64,000 nucleotides of DNA from Planococcus halocryophilus (GTDB taxonomy: Bacteria > Bacillota > Bacilli > Bacillales_A > Planococcaceae). The notes under the pieces are model-generated. The model saw nothing but the letters and a program-made list of their open reading frames with translations, was not told the origin of the DNA and searched no databases. Position numbers and translations under genes: made by a program. Shown piece after piece: positions 35,850 through 44,221 of the stretch. The stretch's first letter is position 1. The number at the start of each line of letters is the position of its first letter. The stretch is taken from NCBI RefSeq assembly GCF_022489025.1, contig NZ_JAKVTG010000011.1, forward strand, positions 39,625 through 103,624, in the 5' to 3' direction.

Positions 35850-35881
35850 TTTGTTTCAGCGACTTGGAGGTGGGAAACATT

Positions 35882-36775
35882 ATGGACCTGTATACTAACT
35901 TACGCAAAGGGGAAAAAGGTGCTTGGATTAGCATCGGTGCTTATATATTTCTCAGTTCTATTAAGTTGGCCTTTGGTTTTTGGGGATCTTCTGAAGCCTT
36001 AAAAGCAGACGGTTTTAATAACTTGACTGATATTCTCGCTTCTATTGCAGTATTAGTTGGACTTAGAATTTCTCAGAAGCCCCCCGATGAAAATCATCAT
36101 TATGGTCATTTACGTGCTGAAACCATCGCCTCACTTTTGGCTTCTTTCATTATGGCCGTCATTGGCTTACAGGTTTTAACCAATGCATTCCGTTCAATTT
36201 TCGAACCGATTGCTGAAGCACCTTCAGTAATTACTGCATGGATTGCTTTTTTCTCTGCCATTATCATGTACATCGTCTATCGCTATAATTTAAAACTCAG
36301 TCAAGAAATCAAAAGTTCCGCTGTTCGTGCCGCAGCGTATGACAATCGTTCCGATGCTCTCGTTAGTCTTGGTGCCGGTATTGGTATTTTCGGAGCAATT
36401 TTTGGTGCACCGATATTGGATATTGTCACAGCTTTTATTATTGGATTGATCATTATCAAAACTGCGCTAGATATTTTCAAAGAATCTGTTATGACCTTAA
36501 CGGATGGCTTTGATGAAGACGAAGTCGAAACTTTGTCTGTGTTGGTTCGTCGAGTGCCTGGTGTCATTACATTACGCGACTTTAAAGGACGCAATCATGG
36601 CAATGTCATGTTTATTGATTTGACAGTTAGCGTTGCGCCTAATTTAAATGTAATCGAAAGTCATTGGATTACTGAAGAAATCGAGAAGAAAATTCAAAAA
36701 GTAAAGCCGAATTGTGTAATTCTCGTACACATTGAGCCAGACATTTCATATATTGATAGTGATGAAAAAGAATAA
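35882..36775 (+). CDS. CDF-family cation exporter, MneS/MneP-like (probably Mn2+)
   Basis: Cation diffusion facilitator of 297 residues: six helices in the first 205 residues and a cytosolic C-terminal metal-sensing domain. Site residues ADGFNNLTDILAS in helix 2 and AAYDNRSDALVS in helix 5 match the N/D-x3-D pattern of Mn-type CDFs rather than the H-x3-D of zinc exporters; SQKPPDENHHYGHLRAETIA is typical of B. subtilis MneS/MneP. ATG 35882 follows GGAGGTGGG. It would expel Mn2+ in exchange for protons. A long hairpin-bearing leader suggests regulation at RNA level. Confidence 0.88.
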   Translation: MDLYTNLRKGEKGAWISIGAYIFLSSIKLAFGFWGSSEALKADGFNNLTDILASIAVLVGLRISQKPPDENHHYGHLRAETIASLLASFIMAVIGLQVLTNAFRSIFEPIAEAPSVITAWIAFFSAIIMYIVYRYNLKLSQEIKSSAVRAAAYDNRSDALVSLGAGIGIFGAIFGAPILDIVTAFIIGLIIIKTALDIFKESVMTLTDGFDEDEVETLSVLVRRVPGVITLRDFKGRNHGNVMFIDLTVSVAPNLNVIESHWITEEIEKKIQKVKPNCVILVHIEPDISYIDSDEKE

Positions 36776-36784
36776 ACAAATAGT

Positions 36785-36816
36785 AAAAGGCGATGGATTG
36801 TTATCCATCGCCTTTT
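36785..36816. terminator. Bidirectional terminator between CDF and MscS genes
   Basis: Perfect 14-bp stem AAAAGGCGATGGAT-TGTT-ATCCATCGCCTTTT; serves both convergent genes. Confidence 0.9.
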
Positions 36817-36817
36817 C

Positions 36818-37870
36818 TTATTCTTCATAAACTCCTTCAGCTAACTTCACATTATTGTGGAGAAAAGCTTCCGCAATCTCATGCCGAATCTGGCTTTCGA
36901 GATTTTCTTTCATCTCTACATCAACTACTTGTACTTCTACTTGAAAATCTAATGCAGAATTTCGAAAATCAATAAATTGAACTTCTACATTTTTTTCTGA
37001 TGTTTCTTCCAGTAAACTAATTGTTTTTAACGCCGAATCGTTGAGAAGTTGTTCAATTTTTTTTGTATCACTGCCATATTGCACGCTGACCATAACTCTT
37101 GCATACAATTGAGCACTGGATCGATTTCTAACGATCTGCTCGATAAAATACTGATTGGGAACAACGAGTGTCCCTTCTTTCAATGTCTCTATTACAGTTG
37201 ATCTAAGTTTGATTTTGGTAATGCGTCCAATTTTCCCGTCGATCTCTACCATTTCTCCAACTTCCATGGGGCGTTCAAACAAAATGATGATGCCTGATAC
37301 GAAGTTGGCGGCAATATTGCGGACACCAAATCCGATTCCGATACCGAGAACACTAAAAATGACACCAAGTGCTGTTAAATCCAATCCAACTGTTGTAAAA
37401 CTGATTGCTAAAGCTAAAAACATGACTAAATAATACAATAACCGATTGATGGTATAGCTTATGCCAATATCGACATCAAATTGTTCATAAACAAATGGCA
37501 TAACATAACGAGTAAGTGCTTTTGTAATGCGGTTTGCAAAAGTCACAATCAATACGGCGACAATAATTAGCAATACAGATATTTCAACACCTTCTGTTTC
37601 ATAAAAAGCAGAAGTTAACCATTGTTCTTTTGAAAAATAAAATACAAAGAATAGTATGCCGCCATATAAGACAAGCCAATTTGAGATATCTTCAATTACT
37701 GGATAAATGCGCAGCTTGAAATCTTTAGAAGGAACAAGCTTTCTCAATAGCAATAACACAATAAATTTCACAACAAGAATAATAGCCAAATATACAAAAA
37801 ACAGCAGAAATTCTGAAATTGATAAATCCTTTAAAAAAGTCATTCCTTCAAACAGCTGATGATTCTGCAT
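36818..37870 (-). CDS. Mechanosensitive ion channel MscS family
   Basis: Membrane channel of 350 residues: four or five helices, with the pore-lining TM3-like region LGVIFSVLGIGIGFGVRNIAANFVSG (quoted in part: GIGIGFGVRNIA, about 170-182), followed by the beta domain (FERPMEVGEMVEIDGKIG, VVPNQYFIEQIV) and a C-terminal alpha/beta domain. ATG 37870 follows GAGGAGGTG. Opens on membrane tension to release solutes in osmotic down-shock. Follows the DUF2254 gene by 49 bases on the same strand. Confidence 0.92.
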   Translation of the reverse strand: MQNHQLFEGMTFLKDLSISEFLLFFVYLAIILVVKFIVLLLLRKLVPSKDFKLRIYPVIEDISNWLVLYGGILFFVFYFSKEQWLTSAFYETEGVEISVLLIIVAVLIVTFANRITKALTRYVMPFVYEQFDVDIGISYTINRLLYYLVMFLALAISFTTVGLDLTALGVIFSVLGIGIGFGVRNIAANFVSGIIILFERPMEVGEMVEIDGKIGRITKIKLRSTVIETLKEGTLVVPNQYFIEQIVRNRSSAQLYARVMVSVQYGSDTKKIEQLLNDSALKTISLLEETSEKNVEVQFIDFRNSALDFQVEVQVVDVEMKENLESQIRHEIAEAFLHNNVKLAEGVYEE

Positions 37871-37919
37871 AATTCACCTCCTCTGTCGCTCGGCATATCA
37901 AGCTCCAAAAAAAGCGTTC

Positions 37920-39209
37920 TCAGTTCCCCTTTTCTCTAGCAATGTTATAGGAATGCTGATTTGTGGCTTTAGCCAATTCGTCGAGTTTCTCTTGAAGAGT
38001 TTCCTGGTCTAATGTTTTCAACCCCTGAATATCCACACCGTCAAAAACATAAATATGGGTCTCCCACAACTCCAAATGATGTCGATTAGGACCTACTTCT
38101 GCAGCTATTTTCAAAGAGTCAAGAATAGCGATTAAAACGGAGATATCCTCTTTCCCGTAATGTGACAGTTGGTGGAAGGTTTTGTATAATGTTTTTTTAT
38201 AAGAAGGGAAACGATACAGAACTTGTTCTTCGCCTAACAAGAACGTGCCCGTTTTGAGTCTTCCCAATCGACCAAGAAGGCGCCCTAATCGAACGATGAT
38301 ATCATTGGCTGTATTTGGATCATTAATCCCTGGTGATATGGCACGAAGCGCCACTTCCACCATTTTTTGAATGGCAAAATCAAGATCCTGCTCCGACGTT
38401 CTGGAAGCCCCAAGAGAGTAAAAATTGTTGATAGACTTTTCGGCTTTATTGACGCCGAAAACATTAAAAATTGCTTTACCTTCGTATACGTAGTCTCCAG
38501 GATTAACCAGGATTTCAATTTTCAGCTCCTGCTCCTCTGCATAATCTACAAGTTTTTTGAAAGACAAATAGTGGATATACCCTTCTTTTTCAGCTCGGTG
38601 ACTTTCTTTAATACCAATTGGACTCCAATCTTTTTCTTCGCTAGCTTCGTTTTCTTGCAACTCCTCAAATTTCGAGATAGCCTCTTCTGATTCCGTAATG
38701 AGATTATTGACTAGTTCACCAACTTGAACACTAGTTGCGATATAATGAATAAAATAGGAAAAAGTGGCAAGGCAGAAAAATGCGATTACGATTCCAGCGA
38801 AAGTGGTAATCACGTCAGTTTCATACAAATCCGCTCTCATAAACAACAACGACAGCGTATTAAAGATAAAACCACTAAGAAAAATCCCTAATACCCGCCA
38901 GACAATTTTATCTTGGATAAAGTTCGTCAATGTTCTAGGTGAGAATTGAGATGAGTACATAGTAAGCACTACTAAAATTGTTGAAAAAGTAAAAATAGTC
39001 ATTGTCAAAAGAGCACCGGCTAAACTCCCCATGATGGTCTTGGCTAAATCAACATTTGTCAGTAGAATTGATGGGATAAATGGCTTTAATTCCTCAATAT
39101 AGAAAAGGTCGACATAGTAAAAAGCGATTGAAAGGGAAACAGCAATCACAATGTACAATGCAGGAGTGATCCATATTTTTTCCTTTAGCAATATTGATAG
39201 TTTTTTCAT
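37920..39209 (-). CDS. DUF2254 membrane protein
   Basis: A 429-residue protein with four N-terminal helices (about 15-35, 55-80, 105-125, 135-160) and a large cytosolic part. Hallmarks: GSLAGALLTMTIFTFSTILVVL, SSQFSPRTL, and RAISPGINDPNTANDII. The family is widespread and uncharacterised. ATG 39209 follows AAAGGAGTA. Same strand as the mscS-like gene, 49 bases apart, so a joint role at the membrane under osmotic or ionic stress is possible but only inferred. The 39210-39406 gap shows nothing. Confidence 0.85.
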   Translation of the reverse strand: MKKLSILLKEKIWITPALYIVIAVSLSIAFYYVDLFYIEELKPFIPSILLTNVDLAKTIMGSLAGALLTMTIFTFSTILVVLTMYSSQFSPRTLTNFIQDKIVWRVLGIFLSGFIFNTLSLLFMRADLYETDVITTFAGIVIAFFCLATFSYFIHYIATSVQVGELVNNLITESEEAISKFEELQENEASEEKDWSPIGIKESHRAEKEGYIHYLSFKKLVDYAEEQELKIEILVNPGDYVYEGKAIFNVFGVNKAEKSINNFYSLGASRTSEQDLDFAIQKMVEVALRAISPGINDPNTANDIIVRLGRLLGRLGRLKTGTFLLGEEQVLYRFPSYKKTLYKTFHQLSHYGKEDISVLIAILDSLKIAAEVGPNRHHLELWETHIYVFDGVDIQGLKTLDQETLQEKLDELAKATNQHSYNIAREKGN

Positions 39210-39406
39210 TTATTCGTACTCCTTTCTCATCGACATTTATGCCTTTGTTTTCCCTTTACGGCTTTTAGACAAACCAAAAGGTTGACTACTGGCCTGCCCT
39301 TTTGGAAAGTGCATTTCAAACAGTCGAATCTAAATTCCCATCGCTTTCTTCCACCTGAAATTTCCTCTTTTCTACTTCGTGTCTTATTTATTGGTTCAGA
39401 TGAACG

Positions 39407-40474
39407 TTATTCCTCTAAAGCAGTTGACAATGCATGCGCCATCAGGCTCGCTACGTACTGGTCGAAATGTGCAAATCGTGGATCTTGTGTCTGTCCTTTT
39501 TTATAACGATAGTAAATTTGCTGAACAATGACCGCTAGTTTGAAATAAGCAAAGGTCAAATAGAAATTCATATCCGATACATCTCGCCCGCTTTTTTTAC
39601 CGTAACTTGCGATAAATTCTTCTCGGCTGTAAAAGCCTTCCATTACTGTGACTGGCGCGTTTCCTAAGCCTTCTTTTAATAGTTCAGGATCATCCGCTTG
39701 AATCCAATAGCTCATGGCAGCACCTAAGTCTGCTAGTGGGTCGCCAACTGTTGTCATTTCCCAATCAAACAATCCTGTTATTTCTGAGAAGTCTTCTGAA
39801 AACAAGGCATTATTCAATTTAAAATCATAATGAATGATTGCTGGTGCTTGTGAAACTGGGATATTTGCTCGCATCCATTCAGCTAAACGTTCTACCCCTT
39901 CTAGTTGATCTGTTTGCGCACGTTTATAGCGACCTATCCAACCTTCAACTTGTCGTTGCATAAAGCCTTCCGGTCTTGCCATCTCTGCTAAAGCAGTTTT
40001 TTGATAATCGAGTGAATGCAGTTCAACTAATAGGTCGACCATTTTTTCCGATATTTTGCGTCCTAACTCAGGAGTCGGCTCCACACCTTCAGGAAAATCA
40101 CTATCTAATACATAGCCATAGCGCCTCTCCATTACAAAAAAAGGACTTCCTACGATTGATAGATCATCAGAAAAAACGAAAGGCTTTGGAGCTGTATTAA
40201 AGAGCGGATGTAAGGCGGATAAAATTTTGTATTCCCGCTCCATGTCATGCGCTTTAGGTGCCACAGGTCCTAGAGGTGGTCTTCTTAGAACTGCTTCCCA
40301 GTCCCCTATTTGCAACGCATAGGTCAAATTAGAATGTCCTGTTCCAAATTGTTGAACTTTAAGTTGACCGTTCGGTAATCCTTTTATTTCCTTTTGCAAA
40401 AACTGCTGAAGACGGTCTTTATCAAGCTCTTCACCGGCTCTTACTGGAATAATCCCATTTTCATGCTCTCCCAT
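39407..40474 (-). CDS. APH/ACAD10-like phosphotransferase family protein
   Basis: Protein of the aminoglycoside phosphotransferase (kinase-like) fold, 355 residues. FGTGHSNLTYAL near residue 43 (nucleotide loop), VLRRPPLG (Lys position replaced by Arg), catalytic loop IIHYDFKLNNALF near 217 (H-x-D-x4-N) and GLFDWEMTTVGDPLADLG near 236. This sub-family resembles the N-terminal kinase domain of ACAD10 and often lies with acyl-CoA dehydrogenase genes; none is near here. Drug resistance is unlikely. ATG 40474 follows GAGGTGAAAAC. Confidence 0.82.
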   Translation of the reverse strand: MGEHENGIIPVRAGEELDKDRLQQFLQKEIKGLPNGQLKVQQFGTGHSNLTYALQIGDWEAVLRRPPLGPVAPKAHDMEREYKILSALHPLFNTAPKPFVFSDDLSIVGSPFFVMERRYGYVLDSDFPEGVEPTPELGRKISEKMVDLLVELHSLDYQKTALAEMARPEGFMQRQVEGWIGRYKRAQTDQLEGVERLAEWMRANIPVSQAPAIIHYDFKLNNALFSEDFSEITGLFDWEMTTVGDPLADLGAAMSYWIQADDPELLKEGLGNAPVTVMEGFYSREEFIASYGKKSGRDVSDMNFYLTFAYFKLAVIVQQIYYRYKKGQTQDPRFAHFDQYVASLMAHALSTALEE

Positions 40475-40603
40475 GTTTTCACCTCATCTACTATCAGTCC
40501 TTATCACCACATAAAAGTAATCGGAATAATTACTTAATGTTAGCGTTGTCATTTATTGATTGCAAGCTGAAGTGAATTCTTTTGCAATTATCTAAATTTT
40601 TTC

Positions 40604-40632
40604 TTGACGAAAAATGGAAACTGATTTATTGT
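40604..40632 (+). promoter_or_regulatory. Promoter of the RsgA-like leader
   Basis: TTGACG (40604-40609), 17-base spacer, TATTGT (40627-40632), about 32 bases before the leader-peptide ATG. The part 40475-40603 shows nothing else. Confidence 0.6.
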
Positions 40633-40663
40633 TAACTTAACTTGAAGAAAGAGGTGAGGCATT

Positions 40664-40726
40664 ATGGCTATTTTATTTTTGAATACGCAATTCCAGTCTA
40701 TAGTGTCTCCTTCTGTGTATCGTTAA
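40664..40726 (+). CDS. Leader peptide upstream of the RsgA-type GTPase
   Basis: A 20-residue open frame (MAILFLNTQFQSIVSPSVYR) with a strong ribosome site, GAAAGAGGTGAGG, placed between a promoter and an intrinsic terminator. Its codons 14-16 (GTG TCT CC, 40703-40710) can pair with 40751-40759, which overlaps the first arm of the terminator. The stop codon lies in the loop of a small perfect hairpin (TATCG-TTAA-CGATA, 40718-40731). The peptide is too short for other likely roles; a ribosome-stalling sensor is the simplest reading. Confidence 0.65.
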   Translation: MAILFLNTQFQSIVSPSVYR

Positions 40727-40750
40727 CGATATGCTTCTTCCATTATGCCT

Positions 40751-40792
40751 GGAGACCACGGACTGCGAATTGCGCGCATCCGTGGTTTTTTA
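40751..40792 (+). terminator. Attenuator terminator with competing antiterminator
   Basis: Terminator: ACCACGGA (40755-40762) with TCCGTGGT (40779-40786), inner TGCG/CGCA stem, then TTTTTT. Antiterminator: leader bases 40703-40710 pair with GGAGACCAC (40751-40759), eight pairs and one bulge. The two share 40755-40759 and exclude each other. It lies 27 bases before the GTPase start. Confidence 0.75.
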
Positions 40793-40818
40793 TTTTGCAT
40801 AATTAGGAGGAAATACCT

Positions 40819-41874
40819 TTGACGAAAATTGAACAATACGGCTGGAACGACAGCTGGCAAGAAAAAATATCGGTGAATGGTACACCTGGCCGTGTAACTC
40901 TTGAACATAAGAACGTATACCGTGTCGTAACAAATCACGGCGAATGGCTTTGTTCGTTATCAGGAAAATACAGACATCTCCATAGCGGCACCGAATTCCC
41001 ATGCGTCGGTGATTGGGTCATCGTTGAACAAATGCCCGGTGAAAAAAAAGGCATTATCCACCAAGTTCTCCCTCGGACTTCCCAGTTTTCTAGAAAAGGC
41101 GCAGGCGAAACAACGAATATCCAATTGATTGCGGTTAACGTCGACTTTGTCTTTTTGGCCATGTCTTTAAATGATGATTTTAATATCCGGCGTTTAGAAC
41201 GATATTTATTGGCGGCATGGGATTCTGGTGCCAATCCAATCATTGTTTTGACAAAAAAAGACCAATGTTCAGATAGCGAACCGTTTATCCAACAAGTTGA
41301 AGGTGTAGCATTCGGTGTTCCTGTTTTTACCGTATCTGTTATTACTGGCGAAGGCATTGAAGAACTGCAAAATCAACTGGTGGGATCAAAAACGGGTGCT
41401 TTACTTGGTTCTTCAGGAGTTGGAAAATCATCATTAATCAATGCTATGGTCGGTACTGAACAAATGACTGTGCAAACCATCCGAGAAGATGACAGCAAAG
41501 GCCGTCACACAACGACTCACCGGGAAATGATTCTATTACCTAGTGGTGGTTTAATGATAGATACACCGGGAATGCGTGAATTTCAGCTTGGTGATTACTC
41601 AGAAGGTATTGAAACAGGATTTAGTGATGTGGAAGATTTGGCACTTGCTTGTCGGTTCCGTGATTGTGCTCATCACGATGAACCAGGTTGTCGCGTTCAA
41701 GAAGCGCTTCAAAATGGCGAATTAGATGCAGCGCGTTACCAAAGTTATTTAAAACTTAAACGCGAACTCGCTCATATGGAACGAAAAAGTGATGCTGCTG
41801 CCCAAAAAACAGAACGAAATAAATGGAAGCAATTGACCAAAGACTACCGAAAACGCCCCGTGAAAAAGCGATAA
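40819..41874 (+). CDS. RsgA-type circularly permuted GTPase
   Basis: GTPase of 351 residues, of the RsgA/YjeQ family that helps mature the 30S subunit. N-terminal OB-like domain, then permuted motifs in order G4 (VLTKKDQ, about 149-155), G1 (LGSSGVGKSS, about 194-203), G3 (IDTPGM, about 250-255), and the zinc finger CRFRDCAHHDEPGC (about 274-287). Longer than usual RsgA (about 290-300), with a basic C-terminal tail. TTG 40819 is fixed by AGGAGG eight bases upstream. A second, canonical rsgA near prkC elsewhere is likely. Expression seems to be gated by a leader-peptide attenuator. Confidence 0.9.
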   Translation: MTKIEQYGWNDSWQEKISVNGTPGRVTLEHKNVYRVVTNHGEWLCSLSGKYRHLHSGTEFPCVGDWVIVEQMPGEKKGIIHQVLPRTSQFSRKGAGETTNIQLIAVNVDFVFLAMSLNDDFNIRRLERYLLAAWDSGANPIIVLTKKDQCSDSEPFIQQVEGVAFGVPVFTVSVITGEGIEELQNQLVGSKTGALLGSSGVGKSSLINAMVGTEQMTVQTIREDDSKGRHTTTHREMILLPSGGLMIDTPGMREFQLGDYSEGIETGFSDVEDLALACRFRDCAHHDEPGCRVQEALQNGELDAARYQSYLKLKRELAHMERKSDAAAQKTERNKWKQLTKDYRKRPVKKR

Positions 41875-41914
41875 AAAACGAGTGCAACGGAAAATTCCGT
41901 TGCACTCGTTTTAG
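41875..41914. terminator. Bidirectional terminator between the GTPase and yhcZ
   Basis: Perfect 17-bp stem AAAACGAGTGCAACGGA with an AAAT loop; overlaps the ends of the two convergent genes' transcripts. Confidence 0.9.
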
Positions 41915-42552
41915 TTTCTTCCGACTTCTGTTAGCCCATGCTTAACCGCATATAACGCTGCTTGCGTCCGGTCTTGGACAGCCAGTTTGATAAAGATATT
42001 GGAGATGTGGGTCTTTACTGTTTTTTCCGTTACAAACAATGCCGATGCGATTTCTCGGTTGCTTTTGCCTTTTGTCAATTCAGCTAGCACTTCTTGTTCT
42101 CGTGGCGTTAGTTGGTTTATGGTATGTGGAGCGGGTTCAGCTGGCGCTTTTAGCAGTTCTGATGAAGCTTTCGGGTGAAGCGTATTTTCCCCTCGCATCA
42201 AACTACGCAATGAAGCGACAAGCTCATCAGGCTCAATGTCTTTTAATTGGTAGCCCGCTGCTCCTGCTTCAATTGCTGGTACGACATGATCTTGATCAGA
42301 AAAACTAGTCAACATCAAAACGATGATATGAGGAAATTGCTCTTTGATCATGCGCGTTGCTTGAATGCCATCCATAACCGGCATGACCAAATCCATTAAT
42401 ACAATATCTGGCTGAAGAGTCGCTGCCATTTCTACAGCTTCTTTACCATTTACAGCTTCTCCTACTACTTCTATGTCTTTTTGTGTTTTCAAAAAGAATA
42501 GCAACCCTCTTCGAACAACGTGATGGTCGTCTGCAATTAAAACTTTCACCAT
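41911..42552 (-). CDS. yhcZ: NarL-family response regulator YhcZ
   Basis: Receiver domain (IADDHH near the N-terminus, phospho-Asp in IVLMDLVMP near 54, Lys in YQLKDI) plus LuxR-type helix-turn-helix (LTPREQEVLAEL, VKTHISNIFIKL) in 213 residues. Start ATG 42552 follows AGAGGTGCAG. It lies 16 bases after the kinase gene. Pair matches B. subtilis YhcYZ, a two-component system without a well-defined signal. Confidence 0.9.
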   Translation of the reverse strand: MVKVLIADDHHVVRRGLLFFLKTQKDIEVVGEAVNGKEAVEMAATLQPDIVLMDLVMPVMDGIQATRMIKEQFPHIIVLMLTSFSDQDHVVPAIEAGAAGYQLKDIEPDELVASLRSLMRGENTLHPKASSELLKAPAEPAPHTINQLTPREQEVLAELTKGKSNREIASALFVTEKTVKTHISNIFIKLAVQDRTQAALYAVKHGLTEVGRN

Positions 42553-42568
42553 TATCTGCACCTCTCTA

Positions 42569-43678
42569 TCAATACGGAATCCGCACTAAAATTTCTGTTC
42601 CTCTACCAATTTCACTCGACCAATCAGCTGTTCCACCTTCTGCTTTTGCTCGGTCTTGTATACTTTGGATCCCGATAGAAGGCAGATTTACGCTAAGGTC
42701 AAATGCGAATCCGAGACCTTCATCTTTTAAAACCAATAATACATCAGTTGCTGTAACTGACAAATACAATTCGACTTTATTAACATCTGCGTGCTTCCGA
42801 ACGTTATTTAAAGACTCTTGTGCAATTCGAAATAAGGTTTCTTCAATACGAGAAGGCAATTGAATAACACCCGTCACTTTTGTTTCAACTGTTATCCCGA
42901 GCATTTCCCCATAACCTTTTATTGCCTCAAGCAACCCACTTTCAAGTCCTTTTGGACGCAATTGCCAAATCAATGCTCTCATTTCATTTAAAGCTTCTTG
43001 CGTTAAATGCTGAATGTCACGGAACGTACTTTGAACAGCAACATCTTCAGACATCTCAACTCCACCACGCGCAGTCAAGGTTACAGAAAAAAGTAGCTGG
43101 TTGACCGAGTCATGAAGATCTCTTGCTAAACGGTTTCGCTCTTTAACAAGAGCTAGCTCCTGCTCTTGTTTTGTTAAACCAATCCGCTTGATCGCCGAAC
43201 CAATTTGAAAAGCGACCGACTCCAAAAGTGCGAGTTCATCTTTTGAAAACTCGACAGTATCTGGCGCAGCAATGTTTAACAGACCGAATTTCTCTTCTCC
43301 AGATTGCAAAGGTACTGTCGCATGATGGGTGATATTGCCTTGTTGACGCGAATTTTCCGGCATGGCATTTTCAATTCGTTGGCAGGCAATGATATTCGAT
43401 GCCTTTTCAAGATCTCCATCTTGATAACGTTTGACGCACCAGCAACCACCTTTTTGCAAATGTCGACAATCATTGTCTTCCAACGCTGTTGGCAAATTCG
43501 CATGAGCCACCAATTGATGTTTTCCTTTTTCATTTATGAAAAAGATCCAAGCGGTTTCAAACGTTGAACCACTTAATAATTTTCGGATTGCGCCGTCAAG
43601 CATACGGGACATGTCCATTTCTTCATTTAGCAATTCGGCAATTTCTTTTAATAAAGTAATATTTGAAGGTTCTTCCAC
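42569..43678 (-). CDS. yhcY: GAF-domain sensor histidine kinase YhcY
   Basis: Soluble kinase of 369 residues: GAF domain (about 20-160), HisKA_3 dimerisation with the acceptor His in ARDLHDSVNQ near 190, and HATPase (SLNNVRKHA, GLGFAFD). No transmembrane segment. The GAF domain holds four cysteines, DCRHLQKGGCWCVKR and later ACQR, as C-x7-C-x-C with a fourth about 19 residues on, which could bind metal or an Fe-S cluster or sense redox state. GTG 43678 follows GAGGTGAACA. Partner of the YhcZ regulator downstream. Confidence 0.88.
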   Translation of the reverse strand: MEEPSNITLLKEIAELLNEEMDMSRMLDGAIRKLLSGSTFETAWIFFINEKGKHQLVAHANLPTALEDNDCRHLQKGGCWCVKRYQDGDLEKASNIIACQRIENAMPENSRQQGNITHHATVPLQSGEEKFGLLNIAAPDTVEFSKDELALLESVAFQIGSAIKRIGLTKQEQELALVKERNRLARDLHDSVNQLLFSVTLTARGGVEMSEDVAVQSTFRDIQHLTQEALNEMRALIWQLRPKGLESGLLEAIKGYGEMLGITVETKVTGVIQLPSRIEETLFRIAQESLNNVRKHADVNKVELYLSVTATDVLLVLKDEGLGFAFDLSVNLPSIGIQSIQDRAKAEGGTADWSSEIGRGTEILVRIPY

Positions 43679-43760
43679 CTCTGTTCACCTCGCTCAACCT
43701 AATTTAACCATACACGTTTCCACAAAAAAGCTCACTCGTACTTTTGTCTTAGAAAAGTGG

Positions 43761-43859
43761 TAGCGCCCGTGTAGCTCTGCCGGGCATAAGGCAGACCGGC
43801 GAAGCGGCGTCTTTTGCCGCACAGTCGGACTGACTTATGACCCAAAGAGCTGGGCGCTA
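43761..43859. repeat. Intergenic repeat element with terminal inverted repeats
   Basis: A 99-bp GC-rich block bounded by TAGCGCCC and GGGCGCTA, with inner complementary segments (GGCAGACC, CGGCGAAGCGGCG). Parts recur in degenerate form at about 43876-43915 (GTGTAG..CGACGGGCATAAGCTACAC). It looks like one of the short dispersed repeats of Bacillales. No coding potential. Confidence 0.6.
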
Positions 43860-44013
43860 GAGTCTAGACAAAGAAAAGCGCAAGCAATCGTGTAGATTCG
43901 ACGGGCATAAGCTACACAGATATCTATGTAACGAAGAAAACAAAAGCCCCCTTTATGAGGGGGCTTCAGCTTGTAGACAAAAGAATAGTTACTCATTTCT
44001 TTGTATACATGTG

Positions 44014-44135
44014 GGATTCTCCACACCTAGTGGACGCTTTCCGCGGACGAAGCGCTGAGCCTCCTCGTCGCAAGCTCCTGCGGGGTCTCACCACTTCGTT
44101 TTTCCGCTGGAGTCGCCACTAGGTGCTCCGAATCC
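44014..44135 (+). repeat. Palindromic intergenic repeat, copy 1
   Basis: Ends CACCTAGTGG (44024) and CCACTAGGTG (44116-44125) are inverted, extended by GGATTC/GAATCC. The core carries CGCTTTCCGCGGACGAAGCG and TGAGCCTCCTCGTCG then CTCCTGCGGGGTCTCA, a core seen in short dispersed repeats across Bacillaceae and Planococcaceae. Confidence 0.65.
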
Positions 44136-44221
44136 TAGAGTGAGTCGGGAAAAATCTTTTAACATCTTATTTATACGGGGAAGCGCACTAAAGAATCTCA
44201 CTTTGTTCGTAGCAAGAAGCT

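Noticed and set aside
35690..35881. Known Mn (yybP-ykoY) or NiCo riboswitch before the CDF gene
   Set aside because: I could not find the conserved internal loops; only generic hairpins are seen.
40935..41357. 140-codon minus-strand open frame
   Set aside because: Antisense shadow of the RsgA-type gene with no ribosome site.
43761..43859. tRNA or small structured RNA gene
   Set aside because: Ends are simple inverted repeats, no T-loop (GGTTCGA) or CCA-type end, and related fragments recur nearby, so a repeat is more likely.
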